Shown: positions 9,863-20,591, counted from the stretch's first letter. The stretch: 64,000 bases of DNA from Endotrypanum monterogeii (GCA_000333855.2 CM007348.1:664244-728243), one strand, 5' to 3'. The notes: a model not told the origin generated them from the letters alone. A program made the numbers and translations.

Positions 9863-11596
9863 TCACTGACGCGGCTGAGCCAAGTACTGCTCGTACATGT
9901 GTATTTTCTCGCCCATTTCCCTTACCACCTGATCATCCTCCGAGTACACCCCGGTCTCCAAGAGCTTCTCTCGATTCATCTTTAGCTGACGCACAAACGT
10001 TTGCATGTCACGTCGCGCCGCTGTCGACTTCGCGTCGCTTAATGCATCTTCCAGCTGCGCATCCCTGGCGAGAACAAAATCATCTGGTGTAGGTGACACC
10101 TGTAGCGGGAAAGAGTCACTCCGCTCCTCCTCGATGCCACGCTGCGCCGGGGCAAGTGGGGGAAGGGTGGCAGCGCGCACAAGCGGCAGGGGCGAAAGGC
10201 CGTCCCCCTCACCGTCCACTATGGATGTCCTCCAGGATTGGAAGTCGACTGGAGGATAAGCACTTTCGATAGACGTGTCCCCCATGTCCACAACCACGTT
10301 TGCCTCGGCTCGAGAATTACTGATGTGCATCCGCTGCTGCGCATGTGGCGGAGACTTCCCTTGTGATGAGTGTGAGATCTCAGAGACGGAGGATGTCTCC
10401 TGTGTGGTGTCTTGGCTTGGGGGGAGTGATACGGTGGAGCCTGGGGCGCCATCCCCCACGTCTGTCGTGGGGGACTTGAGCGCGTCTAGTAAAATGGGGG
10501 ACTGACAACTGGTGCCCTGAGAAGCACAGGAACGAGTCTCTGCTGGCTTCTCCACAACTGTGAAGGGAAGGCAACCTGATCGAGAGTTTTGGTTGATTGC
10601 CGCTAGCCCGGCTGCGACCTGCTGCTTTAGTCCGGTCAACATGTTGTAGAAATCATCCTGCTCTGCGACATCGCGAGTTGCGGTCGCTGCGGTGGAACAT
10701 GGTGCAGCATGTACAAAGCTGCTTGAGAGAGGAGGGGCAGACAGCAGCTGCAGCTGCCGCTGGCGCTGTCGATGTGCCTCTAGAAGTTGTCTTTGGTTTT
10801 CTACCTTGAGAGTCTCCTGTTCCTTTCGAAGACGCTCCCATTGGCGCGCCTGACACTCCTCGTGAAGTCGATGGTATTTGCGCGTCACGATTGCGAGCTG
10901 ACGCTCGGCCACCCGAAGCTGCTGCTCTAAGCTCGCTTTTGACTCTGCCAGACGATCCAAATCTTCGCTTTTCTCTCGCAAGTGGCGGTGTGCATCCTGC
11001 AGTTGTGTTTGCATCAACTGCATCGCACACTCCTGCTCTTTCAGTCGTTTCCCATCTGTATCGGTGTGCTCGGCCAGGTAACGAGCAGCACGCCGCCGGA
11101 GAAGATCGTACTCTTGCTGCACTGAACTGACTCTCTCCTGCAGCTGCGATATAATGCGATCTTTCTCTTGCAGTCTTGCCTGGAGACTGGATTGGGAAAC
11201 TTGTGCCTCCTCGCGAGTGCGGCGCACCTGCTCCTCAGCGCGGGCGACGTACGCCTCATGCTGTTCAGCCACCTTCACACGCTTCGCATTCAAAGCAGCC
11301 TCACGAGCATCCAGCTGAGCGGAGCGCTTTTCTAACACCTCGCCGGCTACCTGTAAGCGATTTCCCATTTTCTCTAACTCTTCTCGGAGCTGCTCAAGTT
11401 CATTCATCTTTTGCTTCTCCCTCTCACGAGACTCCCTGTCCAGGCGGCGCACCAGCTGCTCCTTGGCCTGCCGCAGCTGTGCTTGATATCGAAGCTGCTG
11501 CTGCGCCTTCCACACTTCGAGGTCGAATGCGGCAGCATACTCGTCGGTAGCACGTAGGGCACTGTCCATATTGACCTTTGGTGCTGACGATGCCAT
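9863..11596 (-). CDS. CEP120: CEP120-like centriolar coiled-coil protein
   Basis: A 577-aa protein resembling the C-terminal half of CEP120, a centriole-elongation and ciliogenesis protein. The N-terminal ~290 residues form a near-continuous coiled coil that opens with the CEP120-type block AAAFDLEVWKAQQQ followed by repeated RL/EL heptads. The extreme C-terminus carries REKLLETGVYSEDDQVV, matching the conserved CEP120 tail pattern (R-D-x-L-x-x-TGVY-x-x-x-D). Between them is a low-complexity Ser/Thr/Pro-rich linker. Human CEP120 is ~986 aa with N-terminal C2 domains; those are absent here, so this is a short form or a distant relative. The first ATG in frame is at 11596; upstream the frame begins only with GTG and looks non-coding. 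A SIDER2-like element follows the stop codon. The match was made by eye. Confidence 0.65.
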   Translation of the reverse strand: MASSAPKVNMDSALRATDEYAAAFDLEVWKAQQQLRYQAQLRQAKEQLVRRLDRESREREKQKMNELEQLREELEKMGNRLQVAGEVLEKRSAQLDAREAALNAKRVKVAEQHEAYVARAEEQVRRTREEAQVSQSSLQARLQEKDRIISQLQERVSSVQQEYDLLRRRAARYLAEHTDTDGKRLKEQECAMQLMQTQLQDAHRHLREKSEDLDRLAESKASLEQQLRVAERQLAIVTRKYHRLHEECQARQWERLRKEQETLKVENQRQLLEAHRQRQRQLQLLSAPPLSSSFVHAAPCSTAATATRDVAEQDDFYNMLTGLKQQVAAGLAAINQNSRSGCLPFTVVEKPAETRSCASQGTSCQSPILLDALKSPTTDVGDGAPGSTVSLPPSQDTTQETSSVSEISHSSQGKSPPHAQQRMHISNSRAEANVVVDMGDTSIESAYPPVDFQSWRTSIVDGEGDGLSPLPLVRAATLPPLAPAQRGIEEERSDSFPLQVSPTPDDFVLARDAQLEDALSDAKSTAARRDMQTFVRQLKMNREKLLETGVYSEDDQVVREMGEKIHMYEQYLAQPRQ

Positions 11597-12641
11597 TGGT
11601 CTGGGTCGGAGGGTGCACAGTCGCAACACACGAATGCTTCTATGCTCGCCAGGGTGACCAGCCACCGGTCCGCGCTCCAACGGGGGGAGGAAGAGAGGGA
11701 AAAAGTTGGCACCAAGCTGACCTTCTATAGGATTCACTAATGTCTGCCTTTACATCGATAGAAGAGTCGTCGGTATTTGCGTTCGAAAGCGCAGGAACAA
11801 GATTGGTCCCCTGAGACTCCAAGACCCATCATAAAATGGAAACGCCGACTGTGGACCAAGTGCCGAAGAAGGGGGTTAGGAACAGAACGCCACGACGCCA
11901 CGTGCTGCGGGAAAGCGGAAGCGGTAGTCAACAAAAAAAAAAAAATAATAAGGCACAAGGGGCGAAATTGGAGGAAGAAGAATAAGACGGAAGTTTGAGG
12001 AAGAGCTGCTCTTGACGGTACCATTTTTCTCCTCATTAAAAATGGTGGAAGGTATGAAGGCAGCTAGAGACGTCTGCCAAAGCACAAGACAGGCGCAAGC
12101 CACCAGCAGGACGAAGGGCAGGAGGAGGAAGGGGGGGAGGTCAAACCTCTCTCTGGTACATGCACTCAAAAACATATATATGCAGGAGGCGTTTTCGATC
12201 CCTGCTGCGTATGGAAACTACGATTATTATTATTAGACTTGGATCGTCTTTCACTCTCCCCCTTCTCCTCTATCAGAGAACTGGAGTCTGTGTGCAGGAG
12301 ACACAGCACGTTCCTCGCCCCCCCCCCCGTCCTCCTCCCACCTCCCACCTCCTTGGATCTCAGAACCCTGCAAAGACACACACGAATAGAGAAAGGCTAA
12401 GGAGAGGAGGTGCAAGTCTAAAGAGCGAGTGAAACATTACAAGATTTGTTGTTGATGTGTATATAATACGCAGAGGGAAATAATAAAAATCAAAAATCGA
12501 CCAGAGAAGCTGAAGAAAAGCAACAGTACCAGGCTAAACGCGCATAGCGAGAATAGGCGAAAGATTTTTTTTTTCAAAGGGGGTGAAGCAGACAAACAAA
12601 TTTCTAGGAAGGCTGCATATGCACCGCTGGCATCTAGACAC
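11597..12641. other. Intergenic region, no gene seen
   Basis: Holds the 5' side of the CEP120-like transcript and the 3' flank of NDUFA13. Purine-rich plus-strand tracts (A-run near 11933-11945, gaggaggaag near 12120) read as pyrimidine tracts on the transcribed strand. A C-run lies at about 12321-12331. No convincing small ORF. Confidence 0.5.
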
Positions 12642-13163
12642 TTAAAAGTAGCCCACAGACCAGTTGTAGCTGCCCATCGGACCGCCATACTTCACATAAG
12701 GATGCATGAGCACATCGTGCAGCGGCGGACGCCATACATCGCTGTGGTAAAAGAACTTCCTGAACTCTGATGTGAGGCCAACGTAGCCCTTGTCGATCAG
12801 ATTCTCCTTTTCGTAGCGGTAGCGCTTGTAGCCGGTAATGAAGCAACGTAGATTCACTTCAGCGGTCTGGTACGGTAGATGGGCCGCCTGGCGTTCCGCA
12901 AACTCGATCATCATCTCCATATTGTAACGTTCACGCTCTGGACGCACCCAGGCCCCAAAAATGGAGATGCCAGCGACGATAGCTATCACAGTGCGACCTG
13001 TGAACCAGCGCTTACCATAGACCGGGTACACACGGACTGCCGGGTACCCGCCAGGAATGACGCGCTCCTGACGGTAAGCCTGACCACTAAACCATGTATA
13101 AAACGCCTTGGTGTCGGTTGGAACAGGGTCACGCACTAAGCAGCGAGCTGTACTGCGCAGCAT
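12642..13163 (-). CDS. NDUFA13: NADH dehydrogenase complex I subunit NDUFA13 / GRIM-19
   Basis: A 173-aa inner-mitochondrial-membrane subunit of respiratory complex I. It follows the GRIM-19 plan: a GGYPAVRVYP proline/glycine block before the membrane, then one transmembrane helix at about residues 55-73 (RTVIAIVAGISIFGAWV). A charged helix follows (RPERERYNMEMMIEFAERQA), then the C-terminal signature with YHSDVWRPPL, equivalent to the FHTTRWVPP block of animal NDUFA13. Residues 1-20 are Arg-containing and could aid import. The ATG at 13163 is preferred over the longer frame start at 13331 because only the short form matches the family length (~145-175 aa). Complex I is present but often dispensable in trypanosomatids. 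Confidence is high from motif order. Confidence 0.88.
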   Translation of the reverse strand: MLRSTARCLVRDPVPTDTKAFYTWFSGQAYRQERVIPGGYPAVRVYPVYGKRWFTGRTVIAIVAGISIFGAWVRPERERYNMEMMIEFAERQAAHLPYQTAEVNLRCFITGYKRYRYEKENLIDKGYVGLTSEFRKFFYHSDVWRPPLHDVLMHPYVKYGGPMGSYNWSVGYF

Positions 13164-14364
13164 GATACAAGACGGGAGAAGAGAAACAAGAGGTGATGAT
13201 ACGAAAATATAATCCCCTCCCAACCCACGCGATGCGTAGACTACAGAAATATAAAGCTTTGCTAGGGAATGGTGACAAATGATGTCCTTTTTTTTTTGTT
13301 GAGTGTGTGTATTTAGGGTGAAGCAGTGCAACTCGCGCCCCCCCCCCGTTTCTACTACTACTACTTTCGCTACTACTCCTAAGGAAAGTCGGGTCTACAA
13401 AAACGAGTCTCCTCCTCGGTGGAGAACCTCTACTAGGAAAGGAATTCAGTGTACACAATGACTGCAACTACGGCTTCTAATCCAGCTTGACGCCAGCTAT
13501 TGGAGAGATCAATAGACGAACGGAGGAGGGGGAGGGGGGGGGGGGGGGCTTCTAGTGTGCGAGTGTGTTTCCTAGAGCGAGAACAACAAGAAAAAGAAAG
13601 CGGAAAACGATGATAGGTTTACTCATGGTCGAGAAATGCAAGCACCATTATGATTTATCAAAAAAAAAAAAGGCACAAAGCCTTGTCGGGGGACGAGAAG
13701 GCAGCATTCACGCGGTCACGCACCCAGTTGGCACGGAGTTCGAAACGGGGGAAAGAAAAAAACATCGAATGGCAGCAGCGCACACATTCAGTCCCTTGGA
13801 TAACAACAGGCGAGCCTGTAGCAGATGGAAGAAACACAAAGCACACGAAACCTGGAGGAAAGAGGTGTTCACTGTGGGTACCCACTGATGTGTGAATGTG
13901 TGAATTGCGCAGTGGTGAGGAGTACTTGCAAATAGAAGATAATCGGGTGGCAAAGAAATGAAGGTGTCTCTTCTAAAGCACACACACACACACACCGCCG
14001 TACAGCTGCCGCCGCCTAGCAGCGCAAGGGAATACCCAAAACGGCAGCGCCACACAATTCAAGAGATAATAGGGATGCGACGACCAGACGGTGAAATTCG
14101 ACCCAGTTGTACCTACATCTAGTTACTGATTGCTGCAGAGCACAAAGCGAAAAAGAAGCTGAAGCGCACATGGCAGACCCATACATATACTTTTCCGCCT
14201 CTAGGTCACCCTAATGTTTTGCTCTCCACAATGCCAAACACCAAACGCGTACGGAAGCGCACATGGAGATTCCATCTCTCGCTTCATTACTGGATTATTC
14301 CCTAGCGACAGAAACAATGAAGAAAACGAAGGAAGAATCCAGGGAAAGCTCGAGATGTTTGTTT
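13164..14364. other. Intergenic region, no gene seen
   Basis: Contains the NDUFA13 5' flank and the DPCD 3' flank. A purine/G-rich tract ending in a long G-run (13521-13548) is a C-rich pyrimidine tract on the transcribed strand. A (CA)n microsatellite lies at 13978-13996 and an A-run at about 13660-13671. No protein or RNA gene recognised. Confidence 0.5.
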
Positions 14365-14961
14365 CTACTGCTGCTTGCAGCCTTCGTTGCTTTCATCGAC
14401 ACGCCTCGAAGGCATGGATGCGCGCTCCTTCCGCGCTGCAGCCTCGGCAGTCAGCACAGAGAGCGGTTTTTTGTACTGAATGATAAGTGTTTGATGCTGC
14501 ACATCATAAGAAAGATGTGCAGCCTCCAACGGAATGCGCGCACGCTCCAAGTCGGGGATGTCGAGTCTCTTAAAATACTTTTTGTTAGATGTTCGCACCA
14601 CGATCTTGCCTATCTCATCCCCATTCTGGCGCTCGACAGCGACGGAGAACACCTCTTTTGGGTACGGAAGATTTCGAATGCGCACCACGTAGCTCTCCTT
14701 TGTGTCCTGTCGAACCACGACTGGACTTCCACTTGCCTCAACAATGAGAGCCTTACCCAGGTTGCGCGATGGTTCCTCGGCCCCAACCTCTATAGCCCAC
14801 TCAGAGAAGCCGCCGAGAGCATTGCAGGTGCGGCGCTTTCTCAGCAGCAGGGCATCTGTCACCACATCGTACTCTTCAATGAGCTCACTCCCATCGGTAA
14901 ACTTGGACGTGATCTGTCTACGGTCTCCACGTATGATCGATGACTTGGGCTCCGCAAGCAT
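14365..14961 (-). CDS. DPCD: DPCD family protein (cilium/flagellum associated)
   Basis: A 198-aa homologue of DPCD ('deleted in primary ciliary dyskinesia'), a protein of motile-cilium organisms reported to work with the RUVBL1/2-containing R2TP assembly machinery. The whole family pattern is visible: EEYDVVTDALLLRKRR near the N-terminus, ALGGFSEWAIEVG, the hallmark RIRNLPYPKEVFSV at about residues 94-107, IVVRTSNKKYFKRLDIPDL, and LIIQYKKP near the end. The length equals the animal protein (~203 aa). The ATG at 14961 is the first in frame. A 14-base G-run upstream at 14990-15003 gives a C14 pyrimidine tract followed by an AG on the transcribed strand, a good trans-splice site. It lies two genes from the CEP120-like gene. 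Confidence 0.93.
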   Translation of the reverse strand: MLAEPKSSIIRGDRRQITSKFTDGSELIEEYDVVTDALLLRKRRTCNALGGFSEWAIEVGAEEPSRNLGKALIVEASGSPVVVRQDTKESYVVRIRNLPYPKEVFSVAVERQNGDEIGKIVVRTSNKKYFKRLDIPDLERARIPLEAAHLSYDVQHQTLIIQYKKPLSVLTAEAAARKERASMPSRRVDESNEGCKQQ

Positions 14962-15554
14962 TTGTTTAGGCTCGGTTGTGTGCGGAGGTGGGGGGGGGGG
15001 GGGCTCACGACAGAATCAGACGCTGAGCGCTTTCCCTGCCGATGTAAAAGATGGATAGAAAACTGTGGAGTGTCGCTCCCCCTTCACATGAACAAACGAG
15101 CTGACGGACTAACCGACTGAAGTTTCGCCTCCTCTGAAAAACAAATTTGAGTAAATTTGTGTGTGTGTGTCAGTAAGCTACCTATTCTCTTGATGGTGCG
15201 TGGTGGCGAGTCTCTCCCCTTCGGCTGGTGGTATTACAGCGTTCGCAGCGGTGGCGGCGGCAGCAGACAACTGTGCAAACGTTTCCCAGCATAAAAACAA
15301 AAATGTAAGAGGAAAACGCCTCCGAGGAAACAGCAACACCTGCGGAGGAGACATAAAAGAGAGAGAGAGAGAGAGAGCATCAGATGCAATGTGTCAAAGG
15401 AGGAGTGCTGCTATAAAAAAGATGGACTACCGCTCAGGTAATGAGGAAAACAAGAGAAACCACACACACCTCAGATCCACCCATTCGATGGAGGAGCGAA
15501 AAGAGAAATCCGATCTATGCCACTTACCCTGGAGAGCTGGTCAAATATATACAC

Positions 15555-15601
<47 letters not shown>

Positions 15602-15698
15602 TCATTTATGTCACGTTTTTTTTTTAGTGTGTGTGTGTGACCAATGGAGCAGAATGTTCTTACCCTACTAGGTTTTGTAGACATGGTCTCCTTTTTTC
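14962..15698. other. Intergenic region with microsatellites
   Basis: No gene seen. Holds the C14 tract for DPCD (14990-15003 as G on plus), a (GA)n run at 15360-15377, and a compound (TA)n(TG)n microsatellite at about 15557-15601 immediately downstream of the adenylation-carrier-ankyrin gene. Confidence 0.6.
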
Positions 15699-18600
15699 TT
15701 ACTCGTCTACAGCAGCCTCCCCCACCGAAGGAGCCAAAATGTCACAGAGTCGCTGAACCCTCTCGTTTGCAGGATACACACGCCTGGCTATCTCGTGAAG
15801 CGTCTCATATGTCAAATATGTCTTTTTGCGCGCCAGTCGCACAAAACGAGCTGTATCACTGACTGGGCATCTCGGCCGCTTCACGGTACCATTTTTTTCC
15901 TCTACCGCCCTGTCAGTCATAGGCGCGGTGCTTGTTGTCGCCAAAGAAGCACAATACAAGACCATCTCCTCCAGCACCGCTATGTGGCCATTCACAAGTG
16001 CCCAGTGCACCGGCGTTCGCTGCCACTTATCTCTTGTGTCCAACCTCACAGCGTACAGGCGAAGGAGAAGCCGAGTCGTTTCAACGTTACCACTGCGTGC
16101 CGCGAAGTGCAAGAGAGACTGTTGACGGGCGTCACGGCAGTGCACAACTCGGGAATTGTGATCAAGCAGACATCGAAGGAGGGAGACGGATTTGGCTGAT
16201 GCCAAGTGAGCAGCGGTAACGCCGTCTGGCGTTACCGCTGTGAGACTGGCACCGTGGCGCAGTAAAACCTTCGCCACACGCAACGCCGATATTTCCTGTT
16301 CCAGAGAGCCACAGCTCGAAACAGCCACATGCAGGGGAGTGGTACAGCGGTGCTCACGACTGTTGTGCCCATTGACGTCAGCGAGGCCGTGGCAAAGAAG
16401 ACGTTCAGCGAGCGCGGCGGCTTGAGCAGCAACAACCTCACGGAAAAAGAGATCGGCTGCTGCCTTTGCGGGGCTTAGAACTTGCGGAGAAGACAAGGGA
16501 GGTAACAAGGTCGGTGTTGCCCCACCACCCCCCGGTTTTGAATCACACTTTAGAAAAGCGACTGAGCACGTTTCGCGCAGAATCTGCACATAGTCAGCGA
16601 AGCGAGGGTGTTGAAGCAACACACAGGGTTGGAATGGAGGAGGAAGCCTACCATGCTCATCGATCCCGGCATCGGACCCACCGTGGAGCCTCACGTAAAC
16701 GGCTCTGCTCAGCTTCAACGCGCCAAGCGAATCACCCCCCGCGTAGAGGTAGTGCGTGTCGGAGAGAATCGGCACCCCCAGTACGCCTTGCCAGACGGAT
16801 TCAACTATTCTGTAAAGCTCATCCTGCTCTCCACTGCGAGTGTCGTGTTCTCCCTCAACTTGGGCGTCGAGCCACTCACCATGCTCTTGGACAAAGTTGA
16901 GGACAAGCTGAGTACGGCTCACCTTTCCCGTCGACGTCTGCGGCAGGGAAGTCCCGTTGGCAAACAATAGCCACCGCCGCGGAACCATGAAAAAAGGCAG
17001 GTGCATCGCAACCAGCTCCTGCAACGCTGCGGCCACGCCATCCCTGTGCTCTCTCAGGAGCCCTCCATCGGCAATGTCGGCAAGCACAACCGCCGCCCCG
17101 ATGGCCGGCGTGCCCGATGGGGCCTGCAGGCAAAAACAAGCGCACTGAGAAAAAAGACCCTCAAGCGCTCGCTGCACAGCGCTCTCCACCTCTTCCATAG
17201 CCACCCGCTGACCACTCAACTTTACTTGCCAGTCACGACGACCACGCAGCTCCAGCTCGGGCCGACCGCCCCCACTAATCGCAACGAGCCGACCGATATC
17301 CCCTGTACAAAAAAAAACGTTCGCCTGTGGCAGGAGCGCAACCGAAGGGCGACGACGTACTGTCCTCAGCGTACCCTAGGCACACTTGCTCTCCGGAAAG
17401 GACAACCTCCCCATAATCGCTGTCCGCAGCCTCGCAAGGTTTCTGACTCAGGTCTTCCTCTGACGTGGAAACGTCTCTGCCACTAAGCACGACATCCAGT
17501 TCAGTATCAGTTCTTTGAATGCAAATCCTGGTGCCCACGCCTGGACCACACTTCATGTCCTCTGCCCTCGTGCCAGGAAAAACTCGCCACACCGACTGGT
17601 ATATCGTGACCTCAGTCACGCCGTAAATGTTATACAGCTCCACCCTCTCGGCCCAGGTACTGATGAGCTCCTGGGACATTCGCTCACCACCGAGGAACAG
17701 TTTCATTGGGGGGTTGGATACCTTCAGCAACGACAGAAGATGGCCCACAGTGGTGAGAGAAGACCAAACCGGTGGAGTGCTTACCACGTGAGTCGGCTGC
17801 ACGCTCGCCAGCAGTGGTGCAACCTGGCCGTTGAGGAGGTCCTCTTGAGTGCATGTGTACACGACACCGTGGGGCGTGCAGAGCCCCACAAGCATGTCAC
17901 CGATAGATGGATCAAAGAACGGAGAGGACAAGGAAAAGAAGCGACAGTGTGCATCGGCCGCGGCGAGACCATCCTTATCAAGAAGAAATCGCTGCAAGTA
18001 TGCTCGCAGATTTCCCCGTGATGCTACCACACACTTTGGATCCCCTGTTGAACCGGAGGTATACATGTAGTAGGCAACGTGATTATCATCTAACTCTTTC
18101 ACCAGCAGCCGCATCGACGCGTCGGTGTCCGGGTCCCCCGGCTTGAACCCTCTGCTGGTAGCGTCATTCTCCTCTGTCGAGAGCGCCTCGTGGAGAAGCA
18201 ATGCAACATCCTCCGAGCACAGCTTGCATATAGGGCTCCGACGCTGCTCTAGTCGCTCCCGCCGCAACGGTGGATCATCTGGACGGAACACGCAAAAGGA
18301 CCACCCCATGCAAAGGCAGACGCTCTCCACCAAACAGGTGTAGAAAGTCTCGTTACTGTACACACCGACATCGCAGCCCCCCCTCGCACCATGCTCATCC
18401 CCCCCCGGGCCATGCGCATCACCTGCAATAAACGAGGAATGGTAGTCACGTAAGCAGGTGACCATCCGCTGCTTCAGCAAGGCAGCAAAGGCGCACCACG
18501 CACGCTTGGTCACGTGCGATGTACTAATGGCAGCCACACAGTCATCACCTGTACTTGTACTACCGCCGGGCTGCGCTACCTTCGAGCAATCGCAGTCACG

Positions 18601-18714
18601 GTTCTGGAGAAGTGCGAACATCACCTCGTCGTCAGCACGCTCTGCCAGAGCTGTGAAAATGCAGGCAGAGAGCGTCACACCATCACTCACACACCGTGAA
18701 ACGTTCGAAGACAT
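15699..18714 (-). CDS. Adenylation-carrier-ankyrin protein (NRPS-like), frameshifted
   Basis: Encodes about 1,000 aa across two minus-strand frames: 17275-18714 (N-terminal) and 15699-17290 (C-terminal). The first part is an AMP-forming adenylation domain: P-loop TSGSTGDPKCVV (about residue 219) and NIYGVTE (about 362-368). The frame breaks in a run of nine A at 17309-17317. Read as eight, the CTGDIGRL (A7-like) motif appears and joins directly to the second part, which continues with GRRDWQVKLSGQRV (A8) and TSTGKVSRTQL (A10 lysine). After it comes a carrier domain with phosphopantetheine site GGDSLGALKL, then three to four ankyrin repeats (TPLHVAV, LLHFAARSGNVETTRLLL, TPVHWALVNGHIAVLEEM). 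The order A-T resembles AASDH/NRPS-like adenylating enzymes, but the ankyrin tail is unusual. The substrate is unknown; activity would need a phosphopantetheinyl transferase. The break is most simply a homopolymer sequencing error, since both halves look under selection; a real pseudogene is possible. Confidence 0.85.
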
Positions 18715-19352
18715 AAGTGCATAACTTGCACAGGCACCTGTATCAGTGCCGTATCCTGTAACCGTGTAAAAAAAAAAAAGCCAGAGACAGTAGAAGAAAG
18801 ACAAGCGTTTGGGCGATAATTTTTCTGAGCGCACCAATCAAAAATCCCTCACATGAACTCCTGGGCTGAAGCCAGTGTCAGTAGAAAACCTAGAGGGGGA
18901 GGAGGCAAAGGTAGGCGAGGGACGCATCAAGATATATCTACAGGGCGATCATACAAGAACGACGACTTTATATCCTTGTTCTAACGTCTTTTTTTTTTAA
19001 TAACTGACCCGCATGTCGAGGGATAGAAACGCTCTTGTTTGCATGGAACGCACTCAAGACACACAGTGTACTGTGACGCTAGGTAGCCTTTTATTATCTT
19101 CCCTCTGAGCCTCTGGAGGGGTGAGGAACACGAAGATCTGTAGATTAGTACGTATCATCTTAAGCGGTCTTTAGGGGTGGGAGGGTAAACTAAGTAGCAA
19201 GAAAGACCTAAAGCATGGCGCCTGCTGCATCCCAACAGCCCTTGGGGAAGACGATAGCAAAGAACACGAAACAAATGAGGCCAATCCCCTCATCAAGTAA
19301 GAATCTCTCGCTAATCCTCAAGCCTGTTCTTCGCCAGTAGGCTGCACAGATG
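18715..19352. other. Intergenic region, no gene seen
   Basis: Contains the 5' flank of the adenylation-carrier-ankyrin gene (T12 tract, 18768-18779 as A on plus) and the 3' flank of RPAC2. Nothing else recognised. Confidence 0.5.
18756..18779 (-). promoter_or_regulatory. Predicted trans-splice acceptor for the adenylation gene
   Basis: On the transcribed strand a T12 tract is followed 12 bases later by AG (18757-18756), about 40 bases before the ATG at 18714. This supports that ATG over the upstream TTG-initiated extension. Confidence 0.6.
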
Positions 19353-19766
19353 CTACTCGGCATGCGAAGAAACAACCATACGGTGCTGCACCACCATACA
19401 CTTATCGAAGCTGCTAAGTGTATCATCACAGATTTCTGCGAGACGCTCCAGGCCGTTAGCTACAGCCTCAACAGCGTAATCCGAAGCCTGGACATGCAGG
19501 AGCATCTTGGGCTCCAGGGGGTGGGGAATTGCGTAGCCGGCGCTCGTCACGGCGGCGTTCTGCATCAGAACATGTCGTAGGGGATTTCCGAGGGTGTGAT
19601 CCTCGTGAGAGAAACTCACCACAGCAGTGGACTCACGATCAGTGATGCGCTGCAAATCAATTTGAATTTTCTGCTCCTCAGATGTGTCCACCTCATCACC
19701 CTCGTTCATGCGCTGGATTTGCTCCTGATGAAGAATGAAAGCGTCGCGGGGATGAAAAGACGCCAT
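19353..19766 (-). CDS. RPAC2: RNA polymerase I/III subunit RPAC2 (AC19, POLR1D)
   Basis: A 137-aa subunit shared by RNA polymerases I and III, the Rpb11-like half of the alpha-like heterodimer with AC40. The diagnostic block SFSHEDHTLGNPLRHVLMQN is present in the middle, followed by AGYAIPHPLEPKMLLHVQ, exactly as in yeast AC19 and human POLR1D. A C-terminal amphipathic helix (AVEAVANGLERLAEICD) completes the dimerisation fold. The N-terminal ~35 residues are a variable acidic extension. Length fits the family (~125-145 aa). The ATG at 19766 is the first in frame. It would act in the nucleolus (rRNA) and nucleoplasm (tRNA, 5S, U-snRNA synthesis). Confidence 0.93.
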   Translation of the reverse strand: MASFHPRDAFILHQEQIQRMNEGDEVDTSEEQKIQIDLQRITDRESTAVVSFSHEDHTLGNPLRHVLMQNAAVTSAGYAIPHPLEPKMLLHVQASDYAVEAVANGLERLAEICDDTLSSFDKCMVVQHRMVVSSHAE

Positions 19767-20591
19767 GGCACCGCTTTGTGATGGTGTAAATTAATTTTGG
19801 CGTTTAGAAACGACACGGCTACCCGCTCGTCGGTTTTCCCCGCCTCTCCACGAGAGTCTCAGATAAAAAGGAAAGAAGACCTGCGACGAGGCTGAAGATG
19901 AGCCTAGGAGTGAAAGGGATAGCGTAAGACCTCCAAGCTTGCTACCAAAGATGGAGACTCGAGTGGCGGCCATATCAATTTTCAGAGAGCGATGAGTTGT
20001 ACGGAAGAGTAGAAGGACATCATGAACAAAGATCGCAGAAGGTGCCGTCAAACTGCAGTGGAGCAACGTGGTTGGCGGTACGCAGTTACAGTTGCACCTG
20101 CACCTGCGTATGTGGGTGCGTCTCAGAGAAGACACCCCAAAGTCATACACGTCTCTCTCTCTTGCCGTGGTGACCGGGAAAAAAAAAAATTTAACTGTAT
20201 TTCCGAATTAAAATTATTGAGAGATGAAGCCCCACCACTTACAGGAGAACATGCTGTAAGCACATGGCAGCTGGCCATGAGGTTCAACACATCATAAGCT
20301 CTCCCCTTTACTTGATATGGGAGGAAATATTTTCTACTGAGAACACCAAAAGCAGCTTTTTAGAATGAAAGCACTCCACACAGAACCTGACCGGAATGGG
20401 ATGCAATTCAGAGAAAAAAAAGGCGAGTGCAGTCATCAGATAGTGCATTTTGTATTCATGTGGACCTGCAAGGATTTCGCTTTAGGGTGTAGATAACGAA
20501 TGAACAGTCTCGACCAACACCTCCCCCCTCTCGACAAGCAGGTTCGGGTGAGGGCAAGCCTGAGCTCTCTCTCTTGATCCTTTACAGAGCT
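19767..20591. other. Intergenic region, no gene seen
   Basis: 5' flank of RPAC2 and 3' flank of SUA5. A purine tract at about 20178-20188 and a 119-codon frame at 19791-20150 (minus) were examined. The frame is low-complexity and unrecognised. Confidence 0.5.
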
